Assembly (NCBI GenBank): GCA_947366895.1
Contig: CANBBP010000002.1
Span: forward strand, 186,001-250,000
Source of the DNA: an uncultured Clostridia bacterium
Lineage (GTDB): Bacteria; Bacillota; Clostridia; Christensenellales; UBA1242
Direction: 5' to 3'
Length of the DNA: 64,000 bases
In this document: positions 30,586 to 40,709 of the stretch, one piece after another
Layout: each line of letters opens with the position of its first letter
Numbering within the stretch: position 1 is the first letter of the stretch
Notes under the pieces: generated by a model
Databases searched by the model: none
What the model saw: only the letters and a program-made list of their open reading frames with translations
What the model was told of the DNA's origin: nothing
Position numbers and translations under genes: made by a program

Positions 30586-31224
30586 ATGCTAGATACTAAA
30601 ACGAGAAACGATATATTGCTTGAAGAAAAAATTGCAAAAATAGATGATATAAATTTTGATAAAATTTATGATATTGATGAATTTTCTACAAAGCAGTTAG
30701 AAAGTTTTGAAGAAGTAGATAATTCTTCCGTAGAATTAAGTAATAGAAAAATTGCTGATTTTGATGATGAACAAGAGCAAAATATTTCAAGTAAAAATAA
30801 CACTGCCTTTGAACTTGAACTTCAACCTAATGAATTTTTGGATAATATGGTATGGGGTGAAGATGAAGAAATAGAAGAGGTTAACGTTAAACGCAAATTT
30901 AGTTTAGCCAATAAACCATTATTTTTTACTTTTACTTCTATTGCTGTATTGCTTTGCATATTATTTATATATAATGTTTTTGTAATTAAATCTTTAGAAT
31001 TAACTTTAAATTCTTCTGCAAATTCTATTCCAAACAATAATATAAATACTTCTCAGCCTGTGGAAGAAAATAATAATATTGTTTTTGATAATTCAAATAC
31101 AATTCAAATACAAGATAATATAAATTATAAAGAAAATGTTAATTACAAAAATACTATGTTACAAACAAACTGGTTTGATAAAATTTGTACATATTTAAAT
31201 CAGTTATTTGGAGGCAGTTATTAA
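30586..31224 (+). CDS. FtsL-position membrane protein
   Basis: 212 residues, not recognisable by motif. The layout is a 100-residue acidic cytoplasmic part, a basic KRKF stop, one transmembrane helix (about residues 110-132), then a short Asn-rich outside part. It sits exactly where ftsL is in dcw clusters, between rsmH and the transpeptidase, and shares the single-pass type II topology. The extracellular part lacks an obvious leucine-zipper coiled coil. FtsL-like function is inference from position. Confidence 0.6.
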   Translation: MLDTKTRNDILLEEKIAKIDDINFDKIYDIDEFSTKQLESFEEVDNSSVELSNRKIADFDDEQEQNISSKNNTAFELELQPNEFLDNMVWGEDEEIEEVNVKRKFSLANKPLFFTFTSIAVLLCILFIYNVFVIKSLELTLNSSANSIPNNNINTSQPVEENNNIVFDNSNTIQIQDNINYKENVNYKNTMLQTNWFDKICTYLNQLFGGSY

Positions 31225-33133
31225 AAAACCAAAATTAGAGTATTCAACATTATCTTTACAAAAGAGGTTACTATCCATATTATTGGTAGTGGCCTTTATT
31301 TTTTGTGCAATGTTTATAAGACTTTTTATTTTACAAGTTGGGACAAGCCAAACCTTGCAAATTAAGGCTGTTGATCAGTGGGTACGTTCACTACCATTAA
31401 AAGCTAAAAGGGGCCAAATTACCGATATTAATGGTAATATTCTAGCAATTAGTTATACCTCTTATGATGTTTATATTAGGGCTAAAGAAGTTGATGAACC
31501 TATTGTAACTGCAAATTATTTATCTGAACTTCTTAATCTTGATTTTGATAAACTTTACTCTAAAGTTAAAGATGTTTTTATTTCAGAAAGTTTAATAAAA
31601 TTAAATATACCTGAAGATGTTGCCATGAAAATTGCAAAACGTGGATTAAAGGGTGTTTACATTAGTGAAAATATTACAAGACATTATCCATATGGTAAAT
31701 TATTATCACAAGTTTTAGGGTATTTAACAAGTGATAGTGTAGGACAAAGTGGAATTGAAAGTTATTATAATAAAGTGCTTTCTGGCACTAATGGAAAGTA
31801 TTTAACTCAAAGTGATGTTGTTGGAATTACTCTTAATGATTCACTTAATTATTATGTAGAAGCTATAGATGGGCTTAATTTAACTCTTACTATAGATATT
31901 AATATTCAAAATATAGTTGAAAAGGTGCTAGAAAAAGCCATCAGCGACCATAATCCTAAAAAAGTTTCTGCGGTTGTTCTTGACCCAAATACCTCAGAAG
32001 TAATTGCTATGGCAATAAGTCCTTCTTTTGACTTAAATGATGTACCTCGTGATGATGTAGAAAATCTTATGAAACTTACAAAAAACACAATAGTAAATGA
32101 TGTTTTTGAACCAGGCTCAACATTTAAAATATTTACCTTAGCATCTGCTTTAGAAGAAAATTTAACAAATATTAATGAAACATTTTATTGTCCAGGCTAT
32201 AGGATTATTGATGGCGAAAAAATTAAATGTTGGAAAACAACAGGACATGGTAATCAAACCTTAGTAGAATGCGTACAAAATTCTTGTAACTGTTGTTTTA
32301 TGGATTTAGCTATGAGACTAGGTAAGGATAAATTATATTCTTATTTAACAAGTTATGGTATAGGCAGAAACACAGGTATTGATATTTCAGGTGAAAGTTG
32401 CGGCATTATGATAGACAAAGAAAAAGTTCAAACTGTAGATTTAGCACGTATAGCTTTTGGTCAGTCTATCGCTGTTAATGAATTGCAATTAACTAATTCT
32501 ATTTGTTCAGTTATTAATGGTGGCACATTGCGTCAACCAAATTTATTAAAAAATTATTATGATAATAATGGCAATATCATATTTAATAACATAAATTTAA
32601 TTAGTGGTAAGAATGTTACAAGTGAAGTTTCTAAACAAATGCAATATCTACTTGAAATGAGTTTATCAAAAACTGGAGAAATGACCTTTGTTGAGGGTTA
32701 TAAGGTTGCTGGAAAGACAGGAACAGCACAAAAGTACGGAGAAGATGGAAAAATTGAATCAGGTAAATATGTTTCTAGTTTCTTTGGCTTTTTAAATAAT
32801 GGAGATACACCAGAATATGCTTTGCTCCTTTGTGTAGATGAAGCAAGTTCTGGTCAATATTACGGAAGTGTTGTTGCAAAACCATACGCAAAAGAAATAT
32901 TTGAAGGTATTATTGAATATAAAAATATACAAAAGGTTTCTAATTCCATAGTAGTTCCTGAAATTGAAATGCCAGATTTGGTAGGAAAGTCTTTAACTCA
33001 GGCTCTTGTAATTTTAGATAAAATGAAAGTTAATTATGAGGTTTCAGGTGAAGGAAGCATAATTAAAAGTCAATTTCCATCACCTTTTACTAAAATAAAA
33101 CAGTCTGCTACTTTACTTATTAATACAAACTAA
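31208..33133 (+). CDS. Division/sporulation class B penicillin-binding protein (FtsI/SpoVD type)
   Basis: A transpeptidase that cross-links septal peptidoglycan. One N-terminal membrane helix is followed by a dimerisation domain with RGQITDINGNILA, then the transpeptidase domain with EPGSTFKIF (SxxK), SCN and AGKTGTAQ (KTG). A C-terminal PASTA domain begins MPDLVGKSL, as in SpoVD. 641 residues from TTG 31208. That codon has no Shine-Dalgarno; GGAGG lies just inside it (31210-31214), 5 nt before an in-frame ATT (31220), so ATT may be the true start. It overlaps the FtsL-like gene. Confidence 0.93.
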   Translation: MEAVIKKPKLEYSTLSLQKRLLSILLVVAFIFCAMFIRLFILQVGTSQTLQIKAVDQWVRSLPLKAKRGQITDINGNILAISYTSYDVYIRAKEVDEPIVTANYLSELLNLDFDKLYSKVKDVFISESLIKLNIPEDVAMKIAKRGLKGVYISENITRHYPYGKLLSQVLGYLTSDSVGQSGIESYYNKVLSGTNGKYLTQSDVVGITLNDSLNYYVEAIDGLNLTLTIDINIQNIVEKVLEKAISDHNPKKVSAVVLDPNTSEVIAMAISPSFDLNDVPRDDVENLMKLTKNTIVNDVFEPGSTFKIFTLASALEENLTNINETFYCPGYRIIDGEKIKCWKTTGHGNQTLVECVQNSCNCCFMDLAMRLGKDKLYSYLTSYGIGRNTGIDISGESCGIMIDKEKVQTVDLARIAFGQSIAVNELQLTNSICSVINGGTLRQPNLLKNYYDNNGNIIFNNINLISGKNVTSEVSKQMQYLLEMSLSKTGEMTFVEGYKVAGKTGTAQKYGEDGKIESGKYVSSFFGFLNNGDTPEYALLLCVDEASSGQYYGSVVAKPYAKEIFEGIIEYKNIQKVSNSIVVPEIEMPDLVGKSLTQALVILDKMKVNYEVSGEGSIIKSQFPSPFTKIKQSATLLINTN

Positions 33134-33276
33134 TTATTTATTTTTAAATTAAATATCTAAAAAAAATATTTAAAATAGATTTTAATAGTTTTAAAGATAA
33201 AAGTTCATAAAATTCATAAGAAAAAAACAAAAAAATACAAAAGCAATATAAAAAATTTAAAATCGGAAGTAATTTT

Positions 33277-34713
33277 ATGATACTTAAAGAATTATTAAAA
33301 GGTATAAAATATTTAGATGTCAGGGGTTCAATTGATGTTGAAATTAAGGGATTAAGTCAAAAAATAGATAATGTTCAAGAAGGTTTTTTGTTTTTTTGCT
33401 TTAAAGGAGTAAATAATGATGGGCATGATTTTATTAATTTAGCACAAGATAAAGGAGCAGTAGCATTAATTGTAGAGAAGTTTGTTCAATCTCCCTTACC
33501 ACAAATTTTAGTTAAAAAAACAAGAAATATTATGCCAAAAATATGTAATAACTTTTTTGGTAACATTAAAGAAAAATTAAAATTTATTGGTGTTACTGGC
33601 ACAAATGGCAAAACAACAACTACTCATATTATTTATAATATCCTAAACAAAAGTGGTAAAAAAGCAGGTTTAATAGGAACTAATGGTGTGTTTTTTGGTA
33701 AAAAAAAGCTTCCATTAAATTTAACAACTCCAGATACGGTAGAACTATTTTATATATTAAACGATATGAATACTAGCAGTATAGAATATGTAGTTATGGA
33801 AGTTTCTGCTCATGCTATTGCACTAAATAAATTAAAAGGTTTAAAATTTGAAGTAGGACTTTTTACAAATTTAACACAGGACCACTTAGATTATTTTAAA
33901 ACAATGCATAATTATGCTTTGGCTAAATTAAAATTTTTAAATAAATCATATTGTAAACATATAATTTTGAATACTGATGATGATTATGGAAAATTATTTA
34001 AAAAATTGATTAATACAAATATGACAACCTTTGCTTTAGATAATCCTGCTGATTGTTTTGCAATAGATATTAACTTAAATTTACATAATACAAGTTTTGT
34101 TGCAAATGTTAAGGATGATATATTAATTATTAATAGTCCTCTGCCATGTCTTTTTAACGTTTATAATCTTTTGGGGGCAATTATTTGTTGTAAAGAACTT
34201 GGAATTAATAATAATAGCATAATTTCATCAATAAAAGAGCTTTCATTAATTGAAGGTCGAATGAATGCTTATAAATTATCTTGTCAAGCAACAGCAATTA
34301 TAGATTTTGCTCATACTCCAGATGGGCTTGAAAAAGTACTACTAAATTTAAAAGATATTAAAGAGGCAGGAAATATTATAACAGTATTTGGTTGTGGTGG
34401 AAATAGAGATAAACTAAAACGTTCTAAAATGGGAGAGGTAGCAAGCATTTATAGTGATAAAATTATATTAACAAATGATAATCCTAGATATGAAAAGCCA
34501 CAAGATATTATTAACGATATCATTAAAGGCATTAAAAATAAACCTTTTGAAGTGGAAATAAATAGAAAAAAGGCAATTGAAAAGGCAATAGAACAAGCAA
34601 AGCCTAATGATATTATATTAATTGCAGGCAAGGGTGCTGAAAATTATCAAGAAATAAATGGAATAAAACATAAATATAACGATAAAAATGTACTTAAAAA
34701 GTATTTAATTTAA
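33277..34713 (+). CDS. murE: UDP-MurNAc-tripeptide synthetase MurE
   Basis: This ligase adds the third amino acid to UDP-MurNAc-L-Ala-D-Glu. The ATP motif GVTGTNGKTTT is near residue 107; TTPDTVELF and EVSAHAI follow. The C-terminal DNPRYEKP carries the DNPR signature that contacts meso-diaminopimelate, so this cell wall probably contains mDAP. 478 residues, normal length. A terminator follows. Confidence 0.95.
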   Translation: MILKELLKGIKYLDVRGSIDVEIKGLSQKIDNVQEGFLFFCFKGVNNDGHDFINLAQDKGAVALIVEKFVQSPLPQILVKKTRNIMPKICNNFFGNIKEKLKFIGVTGTNGKTTTTHIIYNILNKSGKKAGLIGTNGVFFGKKKLPLNLTTPDTVELFYILNDMNTSSIEYVVMEVSAHAIALNKLKGLKFEVGLFTNLTQDHLDYFKTMHNYALAKLKFLNKSYCKHIILNTDDDYGKLFKKLINTNMTTFALDNPADCFAIDINLNLHNTSFVANVKDDILIINSPLPCLFNVYNLLGAIICCKELGINNNSIISSIKELSLIEGRMNAYKLSCQATAIIDFAHTPDGLEKVLLNLKDIKEAGNIITVFGCGGNRDKLKRSKMGEVASIYSDKIILTNDNPRYEKPQDIINDIIKGIKNKPFEVEINRKKAIEKAIEQAKPNDIILIAGKGAENYQEINGIKHKYNDKNVLKKYLI

Positions 34714-34748
34714 ATAAATATTTATTGTAGATTAAAATAAATTAACAG

Positions 34749-34796
34749 TAAAAAGGTAAAAAATATTTTAATAATAAATCTTACCTTTTTATTTTT
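34749..34796 (+). terminator. Terminator between murE and mraY
   Basis: AAAAAGGTAA pairs with TTACCTTTTT (34781-34790) around a 20-nt loop, then TATTTTTT. It splits the dcw cluster into at least two transcription units. Confidence 0.75.
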
Positions 34797-34865
34797 TACT
34801 TATAATAAATTTAATTTACAAGTTATATACTATATATATAACTTGCAATAGGGGAGAATAGGATA

Positions 34866-35861
34866 TTGAATTTACTAGTATTTTTAATAACTTTTTTAAT
34901 AGCTGTTATTTTTGCTCCATTAGTAATAATGTTCACAAGGAAATTAAAATTTGGTCAAAATATTTTAAATTATGTTACAGAACATTCTTCAAAGCAAGGA
35001 ACACCTACTATGGGCGGTATAATTTTTATAATACCTACTATTTTAGTAAGTTTGTTTTTCTTTAAATCAAATCTTACAATTCCTTTACTTACTCTTGTTA
35101 TTTTTTTAGGTTATGGAGTAATAGGATTTTTAGATGATTTTATTAAAATAAAATTTAAAAGAAATCTAGGATTGCTTCCTTATCAAAAAATAATATTTCA
35201 AGTAGTGTTGGCAATTATTGTAGCGGTTTTTATTTATAGAAATAATTTGCTAGGCTCAGAAATTTATTTACCATTTACTTTAAATAAAATTGATTTAGGA
35301 ATTTTTATTATTCCTTTTGTAGTATTTGTTATTTTGGCAACAACAAATAGTGTTAATTTAACAGATGGCTTAGATGGACTTGCTGGGGGAGTAAGTTTTG
35401 TATTTTTTATAGCAATTGCATTAATAACAGAATTTTGTTTAAATTTTTATTCTTCAGCCCTACAAGGTGAATACATAAATCAAATGCAAAATTTGAATAT
35501 TATTTTATGGAGTTTATCGGGAGCAGTATTAGCATTTTTAGTATTTAATTTTTATCCTGCTAAAATATTTATGGGAGACACAGGTTCTCTTGCCCTAGGA
35601 GGAATGGCTGCTGTTGTTTGTTGTCTTAATGGGACAAGCTTATATATTGTTATTATCGGACTTATGTTTGTAGTTTCTGCTGTTTCAGTTATTATACAAG
35701 TTTTGCATTATAAGAGAACAAAAAAGAGAATATTTTTAATGGCTCCTTTTCATCATCATCTTCAACATAAAGGTATGTATGAAACTAAAATTGTTTTCAT
35801 ATATATAGTTATAACAACTATGCTTGCTATAACAAGTTACCTATTGTTGAGGGGATTATGA
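34866..35861 (+). CDS. mraY: Phospho-MurNAc-pentapeptide transferase MraY
   Basis: A membrane enzyme that transfers phospho-MurNAc-pentapeptide to undecaprenyl phosphate, making lipid I. 331 residues with about ten helices. Signatures: KQGTPTMGGI, GFLDDFIK, NSVNLTDGLDGLA, FMGDTGSLALGG and APFHHHLQ. The TTG start at 34866 follows GGGGAGAA. murD overlaps its stop (ATGA). Confidence 0.96.
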   Translation: MNLLVFLITFLIAVIFAPLVIMFTRKLKFGQNILNYVTEHSSKQGTPTMGGIIFIIPTILVSLFFFKSNLTIPLLTLVIFLGYGVIGFLDDFIKIKFKRNLGLLPYQKIIFQVVLAIIVAVFIYRNNLLGSEIYLPFTLNKIDLGIFIIPFVVFVILATTNSVNLTDGLDGLAGGVSFVFFIAIALITEFCLNFYSSALQGEYINQMQNLNIILWSLSGAVLAFLVFNFYPAKIFMGDTGSLALGGMAAVVCCLNGTSLYIVIIGLMFVVSAVSVIIQVLHYKRTKKRIFLMAPFHHHLQHKGMYETKIVFIYIVITTMLAITSYLLLRGL

Positions 35862-37222
35862 AACAAAAAAATATATTAATTTATGGACTTGCAAAAAGTG
35901 GACTAGCTAGTTTGGAACTTCTATATAATAAAAAAGATAAATTCTACTTATTTGATAGTAATGAACAAATAAGATTAAATATACAAGAGAAAACTCAAAA
36001 TGAATTAAATATTTTTATTCTAAAAGAATTGGATATTTCCCTACTTGAGTTTTTAAATTTAATAGTAATAAGTCCTTCAATTTCCATACGAGATAAATTT
36101 CTTGTAACAGCAAAACGCAAAAATATTGAAGTTATAAGTGAACTTGAACTAGGGTATAGAAATTGTAAAAATGACATAATTGCTGTAACAGGAACTAATG
36201 GAAAAACTACAACTGTTAGGCTAATAGAAACTATGTTTTCTAAGGCAAAAAAGCCTAGTGAATTGGTTGGAAATATAGGTTGCCCGTTATGCAGCAAAGT
36301 TAATAAAGTGCCTCGCAGGACAACCTTTATTTGTGAAGTAAGTAGTTTTCAATTAGAGGCTATAAGCAAATTTACCCCCAAAGAATGTGCCATTTTAAAT
36401 ATTAGTTGTGACCATATTAGTCGTCATGGAAATTTTGCTGAGTATAAAAGAACAAAATTTAAGATATTTTCTAATCTAAAAAAAGGACAAAAAGTGGTTG
36501 TAAATTCAAACCTTATTTTAGAAAATTTTAGTTTTTTTAAAACCCTAAAAAATCTATTTGATGTTTACGAATTTGGTTTTAAAAAGGTTGATAAAGGTTG
36601 CTATGTTGAAGATGACAAAATATATTTTTCAAATGGCAAAAAGAAAGAATTTGTTTGTTCTATACATGATACAACTTTGTTGGGGAACCATAATTTAGAA
36701 AATATTATGGCTAGTATATGTTTTGCTAAATTCCACAAAATTAGTAATAATTGTATAACTAATGCTTTGCATGAATTCTTATCTTCACCTCATAGAATAC
36801 AAAAAATTTATGAACATGATAATTGTGAATTTTATGATGATAGTAAAGCTACAAATATAGATTCAACAATTCAAGCAGTTAACTCCTTTAAGAATGGTAT
36901 TATTTTAATTTTAGGTGGAAGTGACAAAGGATATGAATATGATGAAGTATTTAAACACCTACCTAAAAATGTTGTAAAGGTAATTTCTTGTGGTCAGGTA
37001 GGTGATAAAATAGTTTTAGCTGGTAAAAGAAATAATAGGGAAGTAGAACAATTTGACACATTAAAACAAGCAACCTTACAAGCATGCAAGGAATTAAAAA
37101 ATGGACAAAGTTTATTGTTGTCACCAGCCTCTGCTAGTTTTGATGAATTTGAAAATTATAAAGATAGAGGCGAAAAATTTTTAAGTTATATTAAAGGTTA
37201 CTATGAAGAAACTTCTATTTAA
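35858..37222 (+). CDS. murD: UDP-MurNAc-L-alanine:D-glutamate ligase MurD
   Basis: 454 residues. The N-terminal part begins ILIYGLAKSGLAS, the ATP-binding motif is VTGTNGKTTTVRLI, ISCDHISRHG matches the D-H-xxRH block, and ILGGSDKGYEYDE and LSPASASFDEFENYKDRGEKF are C-terminal MurD signatures. It overlaps mraY by 4 nt and ftsW by 20 nt, so translation is coupled. Confidence 0.95.
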   Translation: MKQKNILIYGLAKSGLASLELLYNKKDKFYLFDSNEQIRLNIQEKTQNELNIFILKELDISLLEFLNLIVISPSISIRDKFLVTAKRKNIEVISELELGYRNCKNDIIAVTGTNGKTTTVRLIETMFSKAKKPSELVGNIGCPLCSKVNKVPRRTTFICEVSSFQLEAISKFTPKECAILNISCDHISRHGNFAEYKRTKFKIFSNLKKGQKVVVNSNLILENFSFFKTLKNLFDVYEFGFKKVDKGCYVEDDKIYFSNGKKKEFVCSIHDTTLLGNHNLENIMASICFAKFHKISNNCITNALHEFLSSPHRIQKIYEHDNCEFYDDSKATNIDSTIQAVNSFKNGIILILGGSDKGYEYDEVFKHLPKNVVKVISCGQVGDKIVLAGKRNNREVEQFDTLKQATLQACKELKNGQSLLLSPASASFDEFENYKDRGEKFLSYIKGYYEETSI

Positions 37223-38399
37223 GTTAAAAACAAAACCAAATAAAAATGAAATCATTTTAATTTCTGCAATATTATTTTTGGTAATATTTGGTGCTTTAAT
37301 GGTATATAGTGCAAGTTTTTATTCAGCAAAAAAAACTTATAATAATCAGTACTTCTTTTTAATTAAACAATTAGTTGGTATTGTTCTAGGAATTTTTTGT
37401 ATGTTTTTATTAAGTAAATTTAACTATAATAAATTACATAAATTTATTCCTATAGCACTTATTGTTAGTTTCGTTCTGCTAGTATTAGTATTTGTTAATG
37501 GTATAGGTGTAGAAAATTACGGAGCAAGAAGATGGATAAGTCTACCAGGATTTACTATTCAACCTAGTGAAATTGCTAAATTTACACTTGTATTATTTGC
37601 TTCTAGTTATTTAGCAAAAAATCATTCCAAAGTTAAAACATTTAAAGGTATTTTTCCTGTTTTAATAGTTGGCGGATTAATGTGTTTATTAATAATCTTA
37701 GAACCAAACATGTCTATCACAATGTGTGTAGGTATAGTAATGGTTTTAATGATGATGATAGGTGGAATGTCTTTTAAACATTTTATGATGCTTTTGATTC
37801 CTGCTCTTTTGTTGGTTCCTGTGTTAATTATAATTGAACCTTATAGATTTAATAGACTTCTTGCTTTTATTAATCCTTGGGCTTCACCTAAAGGTGAGGG
37901 ATATCAACTTGTACAATCCTTTTTTTCAATAGGTTCAGGAGGAATTTTTGGAGTAGGATTATTTAATTCAAGACAAAAATTTCTATTTTTACCCTTTGCG
38001 GAAAGTGATTTTATATTTGCAGTTATTGCTGAAGAACTAGGATTAATAGGTGCTGTAAGCATATTATTAATATATTTATTAGTAATAGTAACTGGAATAA
38101 AAATTGCCTTAAATTCAAAAAATAGGTTTGGGTGTTATCTTGCTAGTGGCATTATTTTAGTTATTGCTGTACAAACTATGCTTAATATTTGTGTTGTTAC
38201 TGGTATGATACCTCCAACAGGATTGCCTTTGCCTTTTATAAGTTCAGGAAGCACTTCAATTGTTGTTTTTATGTCTGCTATAGGAATATTGTTAAATATT
38301 AATAAACAAAACCAGACAAGTATTATAGAGCAAACTGATAACTCTTCGAAATTTAAATTTAATTTTAAATTATTAAAAAGAAACAAAAAAAGCATATAA
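37203..38399 (+). CDS. FtsW/SpoVE-type peptidoglycan polymerase
   Basis: A SEDS-family glycosyltransferase, polymerising lipid II with a class B PBP partner. 398 residues with ten helices. Conserved parts: GARRWISLPGFTIQPSEIAK, LEPNMSI, NPWASPKGEGYQ, FAVIAEELGLIG and PLPFISSGSTS. The next cluster gene is murA, not murG. Confidence 0.94.
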   Translation: MKKLLFKLKTKPNKNEIILISAILFLVIFGALMVYSASFYSAKKTYNNQYFFLIKQLVGIVLGIFCMFLLSKFNYNKLHKFIPIALIVSFVLLVLVFVNGIGVENYGARRWISLPGFTIQPSEIAKFTLVLFASSYLAKNHSKVKTFKGIFPVLIVGGLMCLLIILEPNMSITMCVGIVMVLMMMIGGMSFKHFMMLLIPALLLVPVLIIIEPYRFNRLLAFINPWASPKGEGYQLVQSFFSIGSGGIFGVGLFNSRQKFLFLPFAESDFIFAVIAEELGLIGAVSILLIYLLVIVTGIKIALNSKNRFGCYLASGIILVIAVQTMLNICVVTGMIPPTGLPLPFISSGSTSIVVFMSAIGILLNINKQNQTSIIEQTDNSSKFKFNFKLLKRNKKSI

Positions 38400-38430
38400 A
38401 GCATATAATTATAGTTAACTTAATGTAAAA

Positions 38431-38468
38431 TAAAAGAACTGTGTAAATAAAATTTACAGGTTCTTTTT
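38431..38468 (+). terminator. Terminator after ftsW
   Basis: AAAAGAACTGT-GTAAA and TTTAC-AGGTTCTTTTTT pair, in the gap between ftsW and murA. Confidence 0.75.
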
Positions 38469-38519
38469 TATTAACATAAATTACGAGTTTCCCATAAAAT
38501 GTAATATCAGGGAGAAACT

Positions 38520-39779
38520 ATGGATAAATTTATAATTAATGGAGGAAATACTTTAAATGGCGTTATAGATGTGCCATGTGCAAAAAATTCATACTTAGCC
38601 ATTTTAGCAGGGTGTGTTTTGTCAAGTGGAGTAGTTTGCTTGCATAATTACCCTAAATTTGATGATATCGATAAAATGTTAGATATCTTAGTAAGTCTGG
38701 GTTGCAAAGTTACAAGAGAAGAAAATAGAACACTTATAATAGATTGTACAAACATAAATAATTATGTAATCCCACAAAAACTTGCAAAAAAAATTCGTTC
38801 TTCAATATTTTTATTAGGACCTATGCTTAGTAGGTTAAAAAGAGTTTTAGTTACATATCCAGGAGGTTGTGATATAGGTTCACGACCTATAGATTTACAT
38901 CTAAAAGGTTTAAAATCACTTAATGCAAAAATTGTTGAAAGATTTGGCTTTATTGAAGGAGAAGCAACAAACTTAATTGGTGAAAATGTTCACCTAGACT
39001 ATCCAAGTGTTGGGGCTACTGAAAATATCATGATGGCTGCAGTACTAGCAAAAGGAACTACTAAAATATTTAATTCCGCAAAAGAGCCAGAAATTGTTGA
39101 TTTACAGAATTTTATAAATAGCATGGGTGGAAAAATATCAGGAGCAGGAAGTGATACTATAACCATTGTGGGTGTTGAAAAACTAGGTTCTGTAGAGTAT
39201 ACACCTATTGCCGATAGAATTATTGCAGGTACATATTTATTAGCAGGAGCAGCTTGTGGGGGAGATATAACAATAAAAAATGTCGATTATGAGCATATTT
39301 ATTCATTAATAACAAAACTTAAAAATTCTGGTTGTATAATTGATATAAAAGATGATACCATAAGGCAAAGAACAAACGGAAGATTAAAAAGTTTTGGTTC
39401 TATAGAAACTTTACCTTATCCAGGCTTTCCAACCGATATGCAACCTCAAGCACTTATTTTGCAAGCAATTTCTAATGGAACTTGTATTATCACTGAAAAC
39501 TTGTTTGAAACTCGATTTAAACATGTTCCCGAACTTGTAAAAATGGGAGCAAGTATTGTAACAAGAGACAGAATGGCAATTGTTACAGGAGTGGAAAAAT
39601 TATACGGTGCAGATGTAACATGCTATGATTTGCGTGCAGGGGCAGCATTAACTATTGCAGGTATGGTAGCTGAAGGTAAAACCATATTAAATGAAGTAAA
39701 GAACATAGACAGGGGATACGAAAAGTTAGAGGAAGCATTTAATTTATTAGGTGCCGATATAAAAAGGGAAACAAAATAA
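38520..39779 (+). CDS. murA: UDP-GlcNAc 1-carboxyvinyltransferase MurA
   Basis: The first committed enzyme of peptidoglycan synthesis, transferring enolpyruvate to UDP-GlcNAc. 419 residues. The N-terminus has GGNTLNGVIDVPCAKNSYLAIL with the conserved Lys-Asn; YPGGCDIGSRPIDLH contains the active-site Cys loop (Cys at the fosfomycin-sensitive position); PHPGFPTD-like YPGFPTDMQPQ and RAGAALTIAGMVAEG follow. Confidence 0.95.
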   Translation: MDKFIINGGNTLNGVIDVPCAKNSYLAILAGCVLSSGVVCLHNYPKFDDIDKMLDILVSLGCKVTREENRTLIIDCTNINNYVIPQKLAKKIRSSIFLLGPMLSRLKRVLVTYPGGCDIGSRPIDLHLKGLKSLNAKIVERFGFIEGEATNLIGENVHLDYPSVGATENIMMAAVLAKGTTKIFNSAKEPEIVDLQNFINSMGGKISGAGSDTITIVGVEKLGSVEYTPIADRIIAGTYLLAGAACGGDITIKNVDYEHIYSLITKLKNSGCIIDIKDDTIRQRTNGRLKSFGSIETLPYPGFPTDMQPQALILQAISNGTCIITENLFETRFKHVPELVKMGASIVTRDRMAIVTGVEKLYGADVTCYDLRAGAALTIAGMVAEGKTILNEVKNIDRGYEKLEEAFNLLGADIKRETK

Positions 39780-39836
39780 ACTTGAGGGATACAAAAGAAC
39801 TTTAATTATATTTTTAATAAAAGGACTTTTGTAAAA

Positions 39837-40709
39837 GTGAAAACAAAAAATAGACGACTGCTATTAATTTTTAGCATTATTTGCATAATTGTTTTTTTAA
39901 GTATCTTTTCTTCTCAAGTATTTAAACTTAAAACTGTAGAAATAATCTTTTTTGATGATGAAGAAACAAGAGTTGTTAATATAAAAAACAACTCTGTTTT
40001 TAATACTAACGAGAAAATAAATTCAATTCTTTCTACTACAAAATTTGATTATGGAAATTTAGTCTTTCTAATTGATAAATCTTCCTACATATCTTCTTTG
40101 GAGCAAAAAAATCCTTATTTAAAATTAAAAAAAATAGAAATTAAATTTCCAAATAAACTTTTAGTTAGTGCTTGTGAAAGAAGACCCGTATTTTATATTC
40201 AAAGTGCTGATAAAATTTATTTACTTGACAATGATTTTAAATTACTGGAAATAAAGTCTAAACTTCAAATAAATACTAGTAAATTAACTCAGATTTTGGT
40301 AGTTACCGAATTGGAAGAAAATAGAGATTTTTTCAGTTTTTTTAATGTTTTACCTGAAGTATATGAAGCTGGACAAAATTTAAAAGAAAATAATATGGTT
40401 TTAGATTGTATTTCTAATATGCCAACTATTCTAGATAACTATTTATCTTCTAGTGTTAATATTGCTAATTTTTGTAGTAATATTATTATTAAAGAAAAAG
40501 GTGTTGACACAATAAATTTAAAAATTACTACTAGTTTGCGTTCTTATGGAATATCTCTTGTTATTGAAAATATCTTTAATAATTTTGATAGAAAGCTAAA
40601 TAAATTAATAAATGCTTTTAATACCTTAAAACGCACCGAACCAATAAAAACTACTTATGGGGAACTTTTGGTTGATGAAAACATAAACTGCTACTGGAAT
40701 AATTTGTAA
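39837..40709 (+). CDS. FtsQ/DivIB-like division protein
   Basis: 290 residues. A basic N-terminus (KTKNRR), one transmembrane helix (residues about 8-28), then an extracytoplasmic part. The segment FKLKTVEIIFFD, and NPYLKLKKIEIKFPNKLLVSACERRPVFYI read as a POTRA domain of the FtsQ type. Position at the end of the dcw cluster supports it. The GTG start at 39837 follows AAAGGA. The rest of the protein is poorly conserved, as usual in this family. Confidence 0.8.
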   Translation: MKTKNRRLLLIFSIICIIVFLSIFSSQVFKLKTVEIIFFDDEETRVVNIKNNSVFNTNEKINSILSTTKFDYGNLVFLIDKSSYISSLEQKNPYLKLKKIEIKFPNKLLVSACERRPVFYIQSADKIYLLDNDFKLLEIKSKLQINTSKLTQILVVTELEENRDFFSFFNVLPEVYEAGQNLKENNMVLDCISNMPTILDNYLSSSVNIANFCSNIIIKEKGVDTINLKITTSLRSYGISLVIENIFNNFDRKLNKLINAFNTLKRTEPIKTTYGELLVDENINCYWNNL

